Assembly: GCA_047973435.1 (NCBI GenBank)
Contig: JBKECA010000064.1
Coordinates: 1 to 34,621 of the forward strand
DNA: 34,621 nucleotides
Reading direction: 5' to 3'
DNA from: JBKECA01 sp047973435
Lineage (GTDB): Bacteria > Planctomycetota > Planctomycetia > Planctomycetales > Planctomycetaceae
Shown one piece after another: positions 1 through 7,426 of the stretch (position 1 is the first letter of the stretch; the number at the start of each line of letters is the position of its first letter). The position numbers and the translations under genes are program-made. The notes beneath the pieces were generated by a model. That model saw only the letters and a program-made list of their open reading frames with translations. It was not told where the DNA came from and ran no database searches.

Positions 1-171
1 TACGCCAACCAAAGCGAGCAGGGAGCGACGACGCAGTCAATCCTGATGACCATCTTCCGCACCCTCAGGCTGCGCAACCAGCAGCCCATCGACACGATCC
101 TCGCGGCCCTGGCCACCTACAGCCAAACCGGCCAGCTGCCCAAACTCCCAACGACAGCATCAGACGGCTGA
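1..171 (+). CDS. Transposase C-terminal fragment, IS66-like (partial at window edge)
   Basis: An open frame runs from the first base to a TGA at 169-171 and gives 56 residues. The visible part has the pattern of the C-terminus of IS66-type (COG3436-like) transposases: a segment 'QGATTQSILMTIFRTLRLR', then a helix ending in 'LAALATYSQTGQLP' and a short polar tail. The DDE catalytic core would lie upstream, outside the window, so activity cannot be judged. The family call rests on this tail alone; another planctomycete transposase family with a similar tail is possible. The next 570 bases have no gene and contain a dispersed repeat, so this edge of the window looks like an accumulation site for mobile DNA. 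Confidence 0.6.
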   Translation, partial: YANQSEQGATTQSILMTIFRTLRLRNQQPIDTILAALATYSQTGQLPKLPTTASDG

Positions 172-344
172 AGGGTTACCGGGCAGCTTGATCGACTCCA
201 TCAGCCATCCCATCGCCCACTGCCGCACCTCCCCCGCCGAAACGCTATGATGCTTCCTTGAACGCATGGCTCCCTCCGTGGGATGGGGTTTGCTTCAACA
301 CAAACCAGCCTCACGGAAAGCCTTGCGTTCTTCAACCTTAAACT

Positions 345-525
345 CGCGAACTTGGAACTACTGGAATTACGAATTGGCTCCGTCCGCAGCTCCTGCACAG
401 CGAGCGAATCTCCTCAATCCGAACGAACTTCGAGTCACGATGCCCACACGCTTCGGATTTCGAGAATCGGTATTCGAATACTTCGTGTTCCAGTTGACTG
501 TCCAATTTTCGCGCACGGTCATTTA
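345..525 (+). repeat. E1 element, copy A (5' end degenerate)
   Basis: From about 362 to 525 this stretch matches the reverse complement of 32557-32723 at close to 88% by eye (about 20 mismatches in 164 positions). It ends at 502-525 in a sequence matching the terminal inverted repeat of that complete copy, including 'GCGCACGGTCATTTA'. Homology fades between about 345 and 362 and no opposite terminal repeat is visible, so this copy looks truncated or decayed at its left end. Open frames that cross it are by-products of the repeat, not genes. Confidence 0.75.
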
Positions 526-742
526 GCGTCTCTATCAGGCGACGGAGTCCGTCTGGAGTTCTGACTGGTGTTGCGGAGGAGGCTTCCGGGACTCCACTTC
601 GCTCGATCCGGCCGAAGTGGCTCGGAGAGAGGTTCTGATTTCCCGGTCGGGACGAGGTGGCCGTCAGCAGTTTGACGGCGTCGCGCCGGGAGGCCACTAT
701 CTGAGCTGATTTGCCCCGGCTCTTGGATCGCTGTCTGTCTCC
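526..742. other. Intergenic stretch upstream of the methyltransferase
   Basis: About 220 bases between repeat copy A and the methyltransferase start. It holds no convincing reading frame, no clear promoter and no hairpin followed by a T-run. No strong Shine-Dalgarno precedes the ATG at 743. Together with 172-344, which is also featureless, the gap from the transposase tail to this gene is 571 bases. Confidence 0.5.
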
Positions 743-1417
743 ATGAAACAAGTTCTCCGCGAGAATTGGGAATTCGTCCGCCAGTTTCGGCAGCGGTTTC
801 ACACGACCGGAGCCGTGCTCCCAAGCAGCCGGTATTTGGCGCGGGCGATGACGCGCCCTCTAAGCGAACGGTCCTCACCCAAGCGGGTGCTGGAAGTCGG
901 CCCCGGCACGGGGGCGGTCACGAAGTACATTGTGGAGCAGATTGGTCCGGAAGATCGGTTTGACCTCGTTGAAATCAACGATCGTTTCGCGGAGTTGCTG
1001 CGGCATCGGTTTCAGCACGACCCCCGCTATCAGCCTGTGGCGGAGCGTGCCGAAATTCACGTTTGCCCGCTGCAGGATTTTCGAAGTGACGCCCCCTACG
1101 ACACGATTATTTCCGGCCTGCCGTTCAACAACTTCAGCGCCCACCTTGTGGGGGAACTGGTGGACGCCTGCTTCGACCTGTTGGCTCCGGGGGGGACATT
1201 TTCCTTCTTTGAGTACATGTACATCCGCCCTTTGAAGTGCGCCGTGCTGCGTGGTCCGGAGCAGCAGCGACTGCAGGAGATTGAACAGTTGCTGCGGGAC
1301 CGGTTCCGGCTGTACCGCTTCAAACGAGATTGGGTCTTTGTCAATGTGCCGCCCGCCTGGGTGCAGCATCTGCAACGCGAGCCCTTGGCGACATATAGTG
1401 CCCGCGGTATCGACTGA
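743..1417 (+). CDS. SAM-dependent methyltransferase, PmtA-like (phospholipid N-methyltransferase candidate)
   Basis: A 224-residue class I methyltransferase. The SAM-binding motif I is EVGPGTG at residues 51-57, the acidic end of beta strand 2 is 'DLVEIND' at about 74-80, and the post-strand-4 motif is 'SGLPFNNF' at 124-131, which resembles the 'SGLP.NF' signature of bacterial phosphatidylethanolamine N-methyltransferases of the PmtA type and related rRNA dimethylase-fold enzymes. The N-terminal 'FHTTGAVLPSSRYLARAM' also fits PmtA relatives, which modify membrane phospholipid head groups at the cytoplasmic face. No membrane segment is seen. The last seven codons and the stop fall inside dispersed repeat E2 (1396-1468), so the native C-terminus may have been replaced. 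It converges on the glycosidase gene with a gap of 76 bases. Substrate is inferred from family only. Confidence 0.8.
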   Translation: MKQVLRENWEFVRQFRQRFHTTGAVLPSSRYLARAMTRPLSERSSPKRVLEVGPGTGAVTKYIVEQIGPEDRFDLVEINDRFAELLRHRFQHDPRYQPVAERAEIHVCPLQDFRSDAPYDTIISGLPFNNFSAHLVGELVDACFDLLAPGGTFSFFEYMYIRPLKCAVLRGPEQQRLQEIEQLLRDRFRLYRFKRDWVFVNVPPAWVQHLQREPLATYSARGID

Positions 1418-1468
1418 GACGACTCAGACGTACAACGACCACGAGGCCGGACGTGTCATCCTTGACCG
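1396..1468 (+). repeat. E2 element, copy a, overlapping the end of the methyltransferase gene
   Basis: This 73-bp segment matches the reverse complement of 31700-31772 at 58 of 73 positions by hand alignment without gaps, and more weakly the reverse complement of 25160-25232. Shared blocks include 'TGCCCGCGG', 'GACTCAGACGT', 'CGAGGC' and a terminal 'TTGACCG'. The methyltransferase stop codon (1415-1417) lies inside it. Confidence 0.7.
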
Positions 1469-1493
1469 AATGCGATTCAGACTGCTCTGCTTG

Positions 1494-4232
1494 TCAGTTC
1501 CGGGTCTCGCGGCTGGCCGCCAGGCTTTCGAGGATCGGCGCCACCAGCGCGGTCCAGCCGGTTTGATGACTGGCTCCCAGTCCGCGTCCCGTGTCGGCGT
1601 GGAAGTACTCGTAGAACAGCACCAGTTCGGTCCAGTTCGGGTCGTCACGGAATCGCTCGCCACGGGTGTAGCAGGGACGTCCCCCCGTGCCGTCGACGAG
1701 AAACAGCCGCGCGAGTCGCTGGCGGATTTCGTCCGCGACCTGCTTGAGATTCATGTACACGCCCGAACCGGTCGGGCACTCTACACGGAGTTGCTCTCCG
1801 TAGAACTGATGATAGCGCTCCAGGGCTTCGATCAGCAGATAGTTGAGTGGAAACCAGATGGGGCCACGCCAGTTGGAATTGCCGCCAAACATCCCACTAT
1901 CGGACTCGCCGGGCGTGTAGGCCACACGCAGCTGTTCGCCGTTGGGCTGGAATACAAAGGGATGGTCCGCGTGATGCTTGGAGAGCGAGCGGACGCCAAA
2001 GGGGGAGAGAAATTCTCCCTCGTCCAGCAGATAGCGGAGGATCCGTTCGAGTCGACGCCGGGTGGGAATGGCCAGCAGATGCAACCCCGCGGTTTCATCA
2101 TCCGGCGGGCGATGCTCCATGTACGTCATGAAGCTCGGCAGGTCCTGGCGATGCTGCAGAAACCAGCGCATCCGTTTCTGGAAACCAGGAAGCTGGCGAA
2201 TGACTCGATCGTACAAAACGTCGACCGTGAAGAGCGGAATCAATCCGACCATCGAGCGGATCTTGAGCGGGATGTTCCGGCCGCCCACGTGCAGATGGTC
2301 GTAGTAGAATCCATCCTCCTCGTCCCAGAGTCCTGTCCCGTCGAGTGAATTCATCGCCTGGGCGATCGCCACGTAATGCTCGAAGAACTTGCTCGCCATG
2401 TCTTCGTAGGCGGGGTTTCCATCGGCCAGTTCGAAGGCAATCGACAGCATGCTGCTGCAGTAGTAGGCCATCCACGCCGTGCCGTCCGCCTGTTCGAGAT
2501 GTCCGCCGTGCGGCAACGGCTTCGAGCGGTCGAAGATGCCGATGTTATCAAGCCCCAGAAACCCCCCGGTGAAGACATGCTTGCCGCGCACATCTTTGCG
2601 GTTAACCCACCAGGTGAAGTTCAACAGCAGCTTCTGAAAACAACGCGCCAGAAAAACGCGATCCCGTTGACCGGGCGGACCCGTCATCTGATACACCCGC
2701 CAGCAGGCCCCGGCGTGGACGGGGGGATTGACGTCGCCGAAGTTCCACTCGTAGGCGGGAATCTGGCCGTTGGGATGCATGTACCATTCCCGCAGGAACA
2801 GGACCGCCTGCTCTTTCGCGAAGTGCGGATCCAGTTTGGCGAGAGGGAGCATGTGGAAGGCGGAGTCCCAGGCCGCATACCAGGGATACTCCCATTTGTC
2901 CGGCATGGAAATGACTTCGCGATTGATCAGATGCAGCCAATCGCGATTTCGGCTGGCGGCCGACGACCCCGGCTGGGGCGGGGGACGCTGCGGATCATTC
3001 AGCCAGTCCTGCACAACGTATTCATAGAATTGCTTGGTCCACAACAGCCCCGCCTGAGCCTGTCTCACGACGAGACGTTCGTCGGCCGTGAGCGAGGCGG
3101 GAATCTGCTCGGCGTAGAAGGCGTCCGCTTCGGCAATCCGTTGGGAGAAAACGGAGCCGAAGTCGATATCCGATCTGTCAGCCTCCCCGTTCGATGGGTC
3201 GCTGCTCAATGAGTCGCTGCGAACCAGTCGGAGTTGCAACTCGATTTGTGACCGGGCCGGAATCACACAGCGATAGTGGGCCGCGCATTTGGTCCCGGTT
3301 GGAAGCGGGTTGACGGCGCCGGTTCGCCCTTCGACGACGTAGAGATGGAACGCATCTTTACAAGAAGGTTGACGGCTGGACGCATCCTCCATGCGCCAGG
3401 TGTTGGTCTCGTTTTCGGTGAACAGCCATTGCGGAGACTGACCATCCGGGCCGGGGCCCGCGCTGAATTCGAACTCTCCCAGTGTTTCATGAACGGCGCG
3501 GACGCGCCCCGCGGGTGTCAGCTCGAGCAGTGGCTTGGCGCCGCCGGTTTCGAGTCCTTCGCCCCAGCTCCAGGTGTTGCGAAACCACAGCGTTGGCAGC
3601 AGCTGCAGCGGTGCGGCCTCGGGGCCGCGGTTGACGATTCGCAGGCGGATCAGAATGTCTTCCGGTGCGGCCTTGGCATACTCGACGAAGACGTCGAAAT
3701 AGCGGTCGGCATCGAAGATGCCGGTATCGGTCAGTTCGTACTCCAGTTGGTCGCGTCCACGACGCGCGTTCTCTGCACGCAGTTCGTCGTAAGGAAAACT
3801 CGCCTGCGGATACTTGTACAGCCCCTTGACGTACGAGTGCGTCGGAGTGGAGTCGAGATAGAAGTACGCCTCTTTGACATCTTCACCGTGGTTCCCCTCG
3901 GGATTCGACAGACCGAACATTCGCTCCTTGAGGATGGAGTCCTGCTCGTTCCAGAGCGCGAGGGCAAAACACAACCGGCAGCGCCGGTCGGTAAAGCCAA
4001 GCAAGCCCTCCTCCCCCCATCGATAGGCCCGATAAATGGCGTCCTCATGGGTGAAGTATTCCCAGGGCCGACCGTCGGCGGAATAGTCTTCGCGAATCGT
4101 CCCCCACTGTCGCTCAGCGAGATAGGGGCCCCACCGTTTCCAGTTGTGCCCAGGTTCGCGACGAGCTTCCGCCGCCAGTCGTTCCCATTCGGTCCTCGCA
4201 TGCACCGCAGACAAGCTCCTGCTCGTGTCCAT
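1494..4232 (-). CDS. GH63-type (MGH1-like) glycoside hydrolase, large glucosidase-like protein
   Basis: A 912-residue protein without signal peptide. It has the pattern of the bacterial GH63 / mannosyl-oligosaccharide-glucosidase-like family: 'RQWGTIREDYS' and 'WEYFTHEDA' near the N-terminus, a beta-rich N-terminal domain, then an (alpha/alpha)6 barrel with 'WEYPWYAAWDSAFHMLPLA' in the middle, 'EWNFGDVNPPVHAGA', 'GLWDEEDGFYYDHL' and 'NWRGPIWFPLNYLL' near the C-terminus. Family enzymes hydrolyse alpha-glucosidic or related bonds in oligosaccharides or compatible solutes; the exact substrate is not readable. The ATG at 4232 was chosen because family-like sequence starts within about 40 residues. 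The gene stands alone: it is divergent from the HAD phosphatase gene and convergent with the methyltransferase. Confidence 0.85.
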   Translation of the reverse strand: MDTSRSLSAVHARTEWERLAAEARREPGHNWKRWGPYLAERQWGTIREDYSADGRPWEYFTHEDAIYRAYRWGEEGLLGFTDRRCRLCFALALWNEQDSILKERMFGLSNPEGNHGEDVKEAYFYLDSTPTHSYVKGLYKYPQASFPYDELRAENARRGRDQLEYELTDTGIFDADRYFDVFVEYAKAAPEDILIRLRIVNRGPEAAPLQLLPTLWFRNTWSWGEGLETGGAKPLLELTPAGRVRAVHETLGEFEFSAGPGPDGQSPQWLFTENETNTWRMEDASSRQPSCKDAFHLYVVEGRTGAVNPLPTGTKCAAHYRCVIPARSQIELQLRLVRSDSLSSDPSNGEADRSDIDFGSVFSQRIAEADAFYAEQIPASLTADERLVVRQAQAGLLWTKQFYEYVVQDWLNDPQRPPPQPGSSAASRNRDWLHLINREVISMPDKWEYPWYAAWDSAFHMLPLAKLDPHFAKEQAVLFLREWYMHPNGQIPAYEWNFGDVNPPVHAGACWRVYQMTGPPGQRDRVFLARCFQKLLLNFTWWVNRKDVRGKHVFTGGFLGLDNIGIFDRSKPLPHGGHLEQADGTAWMAYYCSSMLSIAFELADGNPAYEDMASKFFEHYVAIAQAMNSLDGTGLWDEEDGFYYDHLHVGGRNIPLKIRSMVGLIPLFTVDVLYDRVIRQLPGFQKRMRWFLQHRQDLPSFMTYMEHRPPDDETAGLHLLAIPTRRRLERILRYLLDEGEFLSPFGVRSLSKHHADHPFVFQPNGEQLRVAYTPGESDSGMFGGNSNWRGPIWFPLNYLLIEALERYHQFYGEQLRVECPTGSGVYMNLKQVADEIRQRLARLFLVDGTGGRPCYTRGERFRDDPNWTELVLFYEYFHADTGRGLGASHQTGWTALVAPILESLAASRETRN

Positions 4233-4675
4233 ATTCTCTGCCAGTTTCTATGCCTCTGTTCGACTCATTCAGCGATCGTGCAGGCTACTCATCGTCACGA
4301 ATCCCCGACAGTGCGAAAGCGGGGTTGATCGGAGCTGTGTCCGACATTGCGAATCTCATACCGCTCGCCGGTTCAGGGCGGTCGAAATTCACTCCAAGTC
4401 GGTTCCCTGTGGCGGCATTCTCCCAGCGCCATGCAGCTGTTTGCTGTGCAATCGCTCGATGCAACTGGTCTTGCGCACTGATGTGTTGAAGCGTTGCTTT
4501 GCGACTCTCCCTGGCAGTTCCGTCGCGCGGTTAAGCAAGCGGACTCGAATTCGTTTGGGCTGACCGGGCATTTACGCCGATCTCCGGGGGCCAACCTGTT
4601 GCGGCACAAGACCTGCACAGGGCGGCGCGCACCGTCAACGAACGGACGCGCTCTGCTTATCAACGGGAGAGACTG
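4233..4675. other. Divergent intergenic region between glycosidase and HAD phosphatase
   Basis: A 443-base gap that must hold the promoters of two divergent genes. No convincing coding frame, palindromic operator or sigma70-like hexamer pair stands out. Its right end carries a good ribosome site for the HAD gene, 'GGGAGAG' ending about four bases before the ATG at 4676. None of the dispersed repeats found elsewhere in the window was seen here. Confidence 0.5.
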
Positions 4676-5530
4676 ATGCGTCGTGGATTTTTGATCGACA
4701 TGGATGGTGTCATTTACCGTGGGGGACAAGTGATTGCCGGCGCAGTGAAGTTTGTTGACCGGCTCCTGCGAAACCGTGTGCCATTTCTGTTCCTGACCAA
4801 CAACAGTCAGCGCACTCGCCGCGATGTGGCAACCAGGCTTAACCGGATGGGAATTCCGGCCAGCGAGGAACATGTCTTCACCTGCGCTATGGCGACCGCG
4901 CGGTTTCTCAAACGCACCAGGCCGGGCGGAACGGCATTCGTCATTGGCGAAGGCGGGATACTCACGGCACTGCATCGCAACGGCTACTCGATCGTCGACC
5001 ATGATCCCGACTACGTTGTCGTGGCCGAGGGACGGACGGTTACTCTCGAAATGCTGGAAACCGCCACGACGATGATTCATCGCGGGGCGAAACTGATTGC
5101 CACCAATCCCGATCCCAATTGCCCGACTCGGGACGGCATCCGTCCCGGCTGCGGCGCGACCGTTGCCTTTCTGGAAGCCGCCACCGGAATCAGGGCGTTG
5201 AGCATTGGCAAGCCAAGCCCGCTGATGATGGGGGCGGCTCGCAAGGAACTCGGTCTGCTGACTTCGGAGACGGTAATGATCGGCGACACAATGGAGACCG
5301 ACATTCTGGGCGGCATGCAGCTCGGCTTTCAGACGATTCTGGTGCTCTCCGGCGGCACCAATCGACAGGATTTGAGTCGCTTCGCCTACCAGCCCGATCT
5401 GGTGGTCGAGTCGCTCGCCCAGTTGAACGAGGTCTCGCTGGATCTGCTCGACCTCCTGCCAGCGGGTAACAACAGTGAAGACTCGGTCATTCACACCCCG
5501 GCGCCGCGGGTGACTCGTCAGACGGCGTGA
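4676..5530 (+). CDS. HAD-IIA family phosphatase (NagD-like)
   Basis: A 284-residue cytoplasmic HAD-superfamily hydrolase of subfamily IIA. The catalytic motif I is 'DMDGVIYRG' with Asp8 as presumed nucleophile and Asp10 as acid/base. Motif II is 'LTNNSQRTR' (Thr41), motif III the lysine of 'IGKPSP' (Lys179), and motif IV 'IGDTMETDI' (Asp204, Asp209), so all four elements are intact. NagD/UmpH relatives dephosphorylate nucleotide monophosphates or sugar phosphates; other IIA members act on 4-nitrophenyl phosphate, glycerol phosphate or pyridoxal phosphate, so the substrate is open. A strong Shine-Dalgarno supports the ATG. The C-terminal 25 residues are low-complexity and probably disordered. 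Confidence 0.88.
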   Translation: MRRGFLIDMDGVIYRGGQVIAGAVKFVDRLLRNRVPFLFLTNNSQRTRRDVATRLNRMGIPASEEHVFTCAMATARFLKRTRPGGTAFVIGEGGILTALHRNGYSIVDHDPDYVVVAEGRTVTLEMLETATTMIHRGAKLIATNPDPNCPTRDGIRPGCGATVAFLEAATGIRALSIGKPSPLMMGAARKELGLLTSETVMIGDTMETDILGGMQLGFQTILVLSGGTNRQDLSRFAYQPDLVVESLAQLNEVSLDLLDLLPAGNNSEDSVIHTPAPRVTRQTA

Positions 5531-6142
5531 CAGGCATGGCTCGTCTCCACGCGGTCGGCGATGAGCGGGTTGGAGAGCATCGTTGGCTCAGGGCGCCTCC
5601 GAGTTCGTCCACTCTTCTTTTGCCGTCTGTCACGCTCTGTTGACCGCATCCCAAGAATGATAGAGACGGCAGCGGCGTTCCTCGGTCGAGATGCTGTTGT
5701 CACACAACCATCGACCGGAGAACCCCGTACAGACGTTCCTCAGACGGATTGCCGACCCGATTTTCCGACCCGGTTTGCCGACCCGATTCAGACAGTCATT
5801 TCTTGCTGTGATTGGTTCATCGTCCAGGACGAACTGCCGCTGGCCGATCCCCGGGGAGATGGACGGACTGGGAGCCCGGCGAAGCCTCAGGATCATGGAC
5901 TTCCAGGCCTTTGTGATGCCGTAGTCCGCGACCATCCCGGACCATGCGTAGCAGCATCGCACCTCAGCCCGGACAACCGTTTCTGTGTTTGCAGGACCAG
6001 GTTTGCAAGGACGACCATGCCCGCGACATCATCGTGCGAAAAAGACCGACCGAGGGATTGGCGGAGGATTGCTATGTTTCCCCGACGATGCGCGGACAAA
6101 TCAAACGTGGCAGTGTCCAACACTGGTGTCGGACGCCCCTGA
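5531..6142. other. Gene-poor stretch between HAD phosphatase and pilin-like gene
   Basis: 612 bases downstream of two convergent genes. Several open frames cross it on both strands, but none shows a recognisable domain, ribosome site or consistent composition, so I call no gene; a decayed gene cannot be excluded. A short tandem repeat lies at 5749-5788. No clear terminator hairpin with a T-run was seen after either flanking gene. Confidence 0.45.
5749..5788. repeat. Short tandem repeat, three units of 12-13 bp
   Basis: Three consecutive units end in the same 'CCGACCCG': 'ATTGCCGACCCG', 'ATTTTCCGACCCG' and 'GTTTGCCGACCCG', followed by 'ATTC'. The array lies in non-coding sequence and has no evident function. 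Confidence 0.6.
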
Positions 6143-6766
6143 CTACCACACGAGAAAACCGCTGCCGGATGGCGGGGGACCGTTCGGCAGAACCGGGTTG
6201 ACGATCACTCGAGATTCATAGCGAGTTGCAGGAAGGACCGGCTGGCTCGGGGCTGAAGTCGATGGATCGCAGCAGGACGGAGAATCGATCACGATGCCAC
6301 CGACGGGGGCTGACGGCTGTTCGCAGCAGACGGGATTGGTTGGACACTCCACTGTTGACGCGGGGCACGGAACAACGGTCGCTTCCGGCTGCGGTGCAGG
6401 TGCGGCCTTCTTAGCCGGGCAGGGCTTCTTCTTCGGCGCTGCCTGAATCACACGCTCAGGAACCGGACCATCGTCGAGGTCTCCACGAGCCTCTTCGTCC
6501 CGCAGATCCGTGAATGCGGACCCGGCCGTCCAGGCGTGAACGCCGCACTTCGGGCTGACGCAACCATGAAATCCTGTGTAGTGGTAAGACTGATTCAACG
6601 AACCGATTGCCTGGGCGACATCACCCAGTTCCCCATTGATGGCGTCACGAATGCAACTGAGGCCGGTCACCAGTCCCAACACACAGAGTGTGGCAATGAG
6701 GACCAGTTCTGTCGTGACGATGAAGCCGCATTCGTCACGGGTGAACGTCTTGAAATGAGTGAGCAT
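6143..6766 (-). CDS. Pilin-like secreted protein with Flp-type N-terminus and Pro/Cys-rich tail
   Basis: A 207-residue protein. The start at 6766 was preferred over an upstream in-frame start because a charged leader, 'MLTHFKTFTRDECG', then leads directly into 'FIVTTELVLIATLCVLGLVTGL', shown here only as a description of residues 15-36. This resembles Flp/type IV prepilin leaders (Gly before a hydrophobic helix containing Glu at about position +5/+6) and is a pattern I associate with planctomycete proteins that also share the following 'GDVAQAIGSLNQSY'. After residue about 85 the protein turns acidic, then Lys/Pro-rich and Cys/Pro-rich (residues about 105-175), a tail not expected in a simple Flp pilin. 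Probably exported and processed by a prepilin peptidase; whether it polymerises is unknown. No assembly genes are nearby. Confidence 0.7.
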   Translation of the reverse strand: MLTHFKTFTRDECGFIVTTELVLIATLCVLGLVTGLSCIRDAINGELGDVAQAIGSLNQSYHYTGFHGCVSPKCGVHAWTAGSAFTDLRDEEARGDLDDGPVPERVIQAAPKKKPCPAKKAAPAPQPEATVVPCPASTVECPTNPVCCEQPSAPVGGIVIDSPSCCDPSTSAPSQPVLPATRYESRVIVNPVLPNGPPPSGSGFLVW

Positions 6767-7426
6767 GGCGTGTGTGTCTCCGTCGTCGAGACGGCGGGAC
6801 CGCAGCACGTCGCGGTGCAGATCAAAGAGCGAAAGACACGGGTGGAAATCGAACCGCGCGGACCTGGAGTTCCGCCGACCCGGTGGGTCGGAGAAGAAGC
6901 ACCGTGGGCTGACCGGCCGCACGGCGTCCGCTGGAAAGCGGTCTTCTTCTGGTCAGAACTCACAGGTCCGCGCGTCCGAAGCCGACGGCTGACGCCGCCG
7001 ACGTGGCGAGTTCTCAGGTCGCCACACACGCTCGCATCGAGACGCTGGTTTTCGCTTTGACAGGCGCGGCGTCCGCTCCGGTCCTCCCTCTCTGAAACCT
7101 GGTGAACTCGTTGCAATCCGAACAACCGGTGCAATCGCTACAGGCGTTAGAATCGGCACATCCCATACCGGGGCGCCCGGTGACGGACGGCGACGGGCCG
7201 GCAGAGAACGGACTGCCAGCGTCTAAGCGGCGGCAGAGCAACCTGTTACGGAGATCTCGACACGGTTGCGGAATATGCCGAATGTAGTGATTGTGCGGAC
7301 TGTGGCGCTTATGCCGGCTTGCGCGGTTGTACGGATTGTGTCAATGATGCTGAACACTCTCGGCCGGGCTCCGTTGAACTCGCCGGTCGCCAGACGAGCG
7401 AACGGCAACTGACACAGAGGTTTGCC
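6767..7426. other. Divergent intergenic region with CxDC-coding segments on both strands
   Basis: 660 bases between two divergent genes. The minus strand at about 7103-7150 reads 'CADSNACSDCTGCSDCNEF', and the plus strand at 7280-7339 reads 'ECSDCADCGAY' and 'GCTDC' in the frame that runs on into the ceramidase-like gene. The two segments therefore have similar sequence in opposite orientation. Neither lies in a frame with a clear start and ribosome site, so no gene is called. Promoters for both flanking genes must lie here but were not identified. Confidence 0.4.

Noticed and set aside
266..526. Open frame of 86 codons on the plus strand, with a counterpart at 32556-32834 on the minus strand that shares more than 40 similar residues.
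   Set aside because: The shared protein sequence is explained by the shared E1 repeat; other frames are equally conserved, and the ends coincide with terminal inverted repeats. Likely to be misannotated as a conserved hypothetical protein.
1251..2348. Long open frame on the plus strand (365 codons).
   Set aside because: Lies over the methyltransferase and antisense to the GH63 glycosidase; its composition is that of a shadow frame and no domain is seen.
5561..6142. Open frame of 193 codons on the plus strand downstream of the HAD gene.
   Set aside because: No ribosome site, no domain, irregular composition, and it reaches the end of the opposite-strand pilin-like gene; insufficient support.
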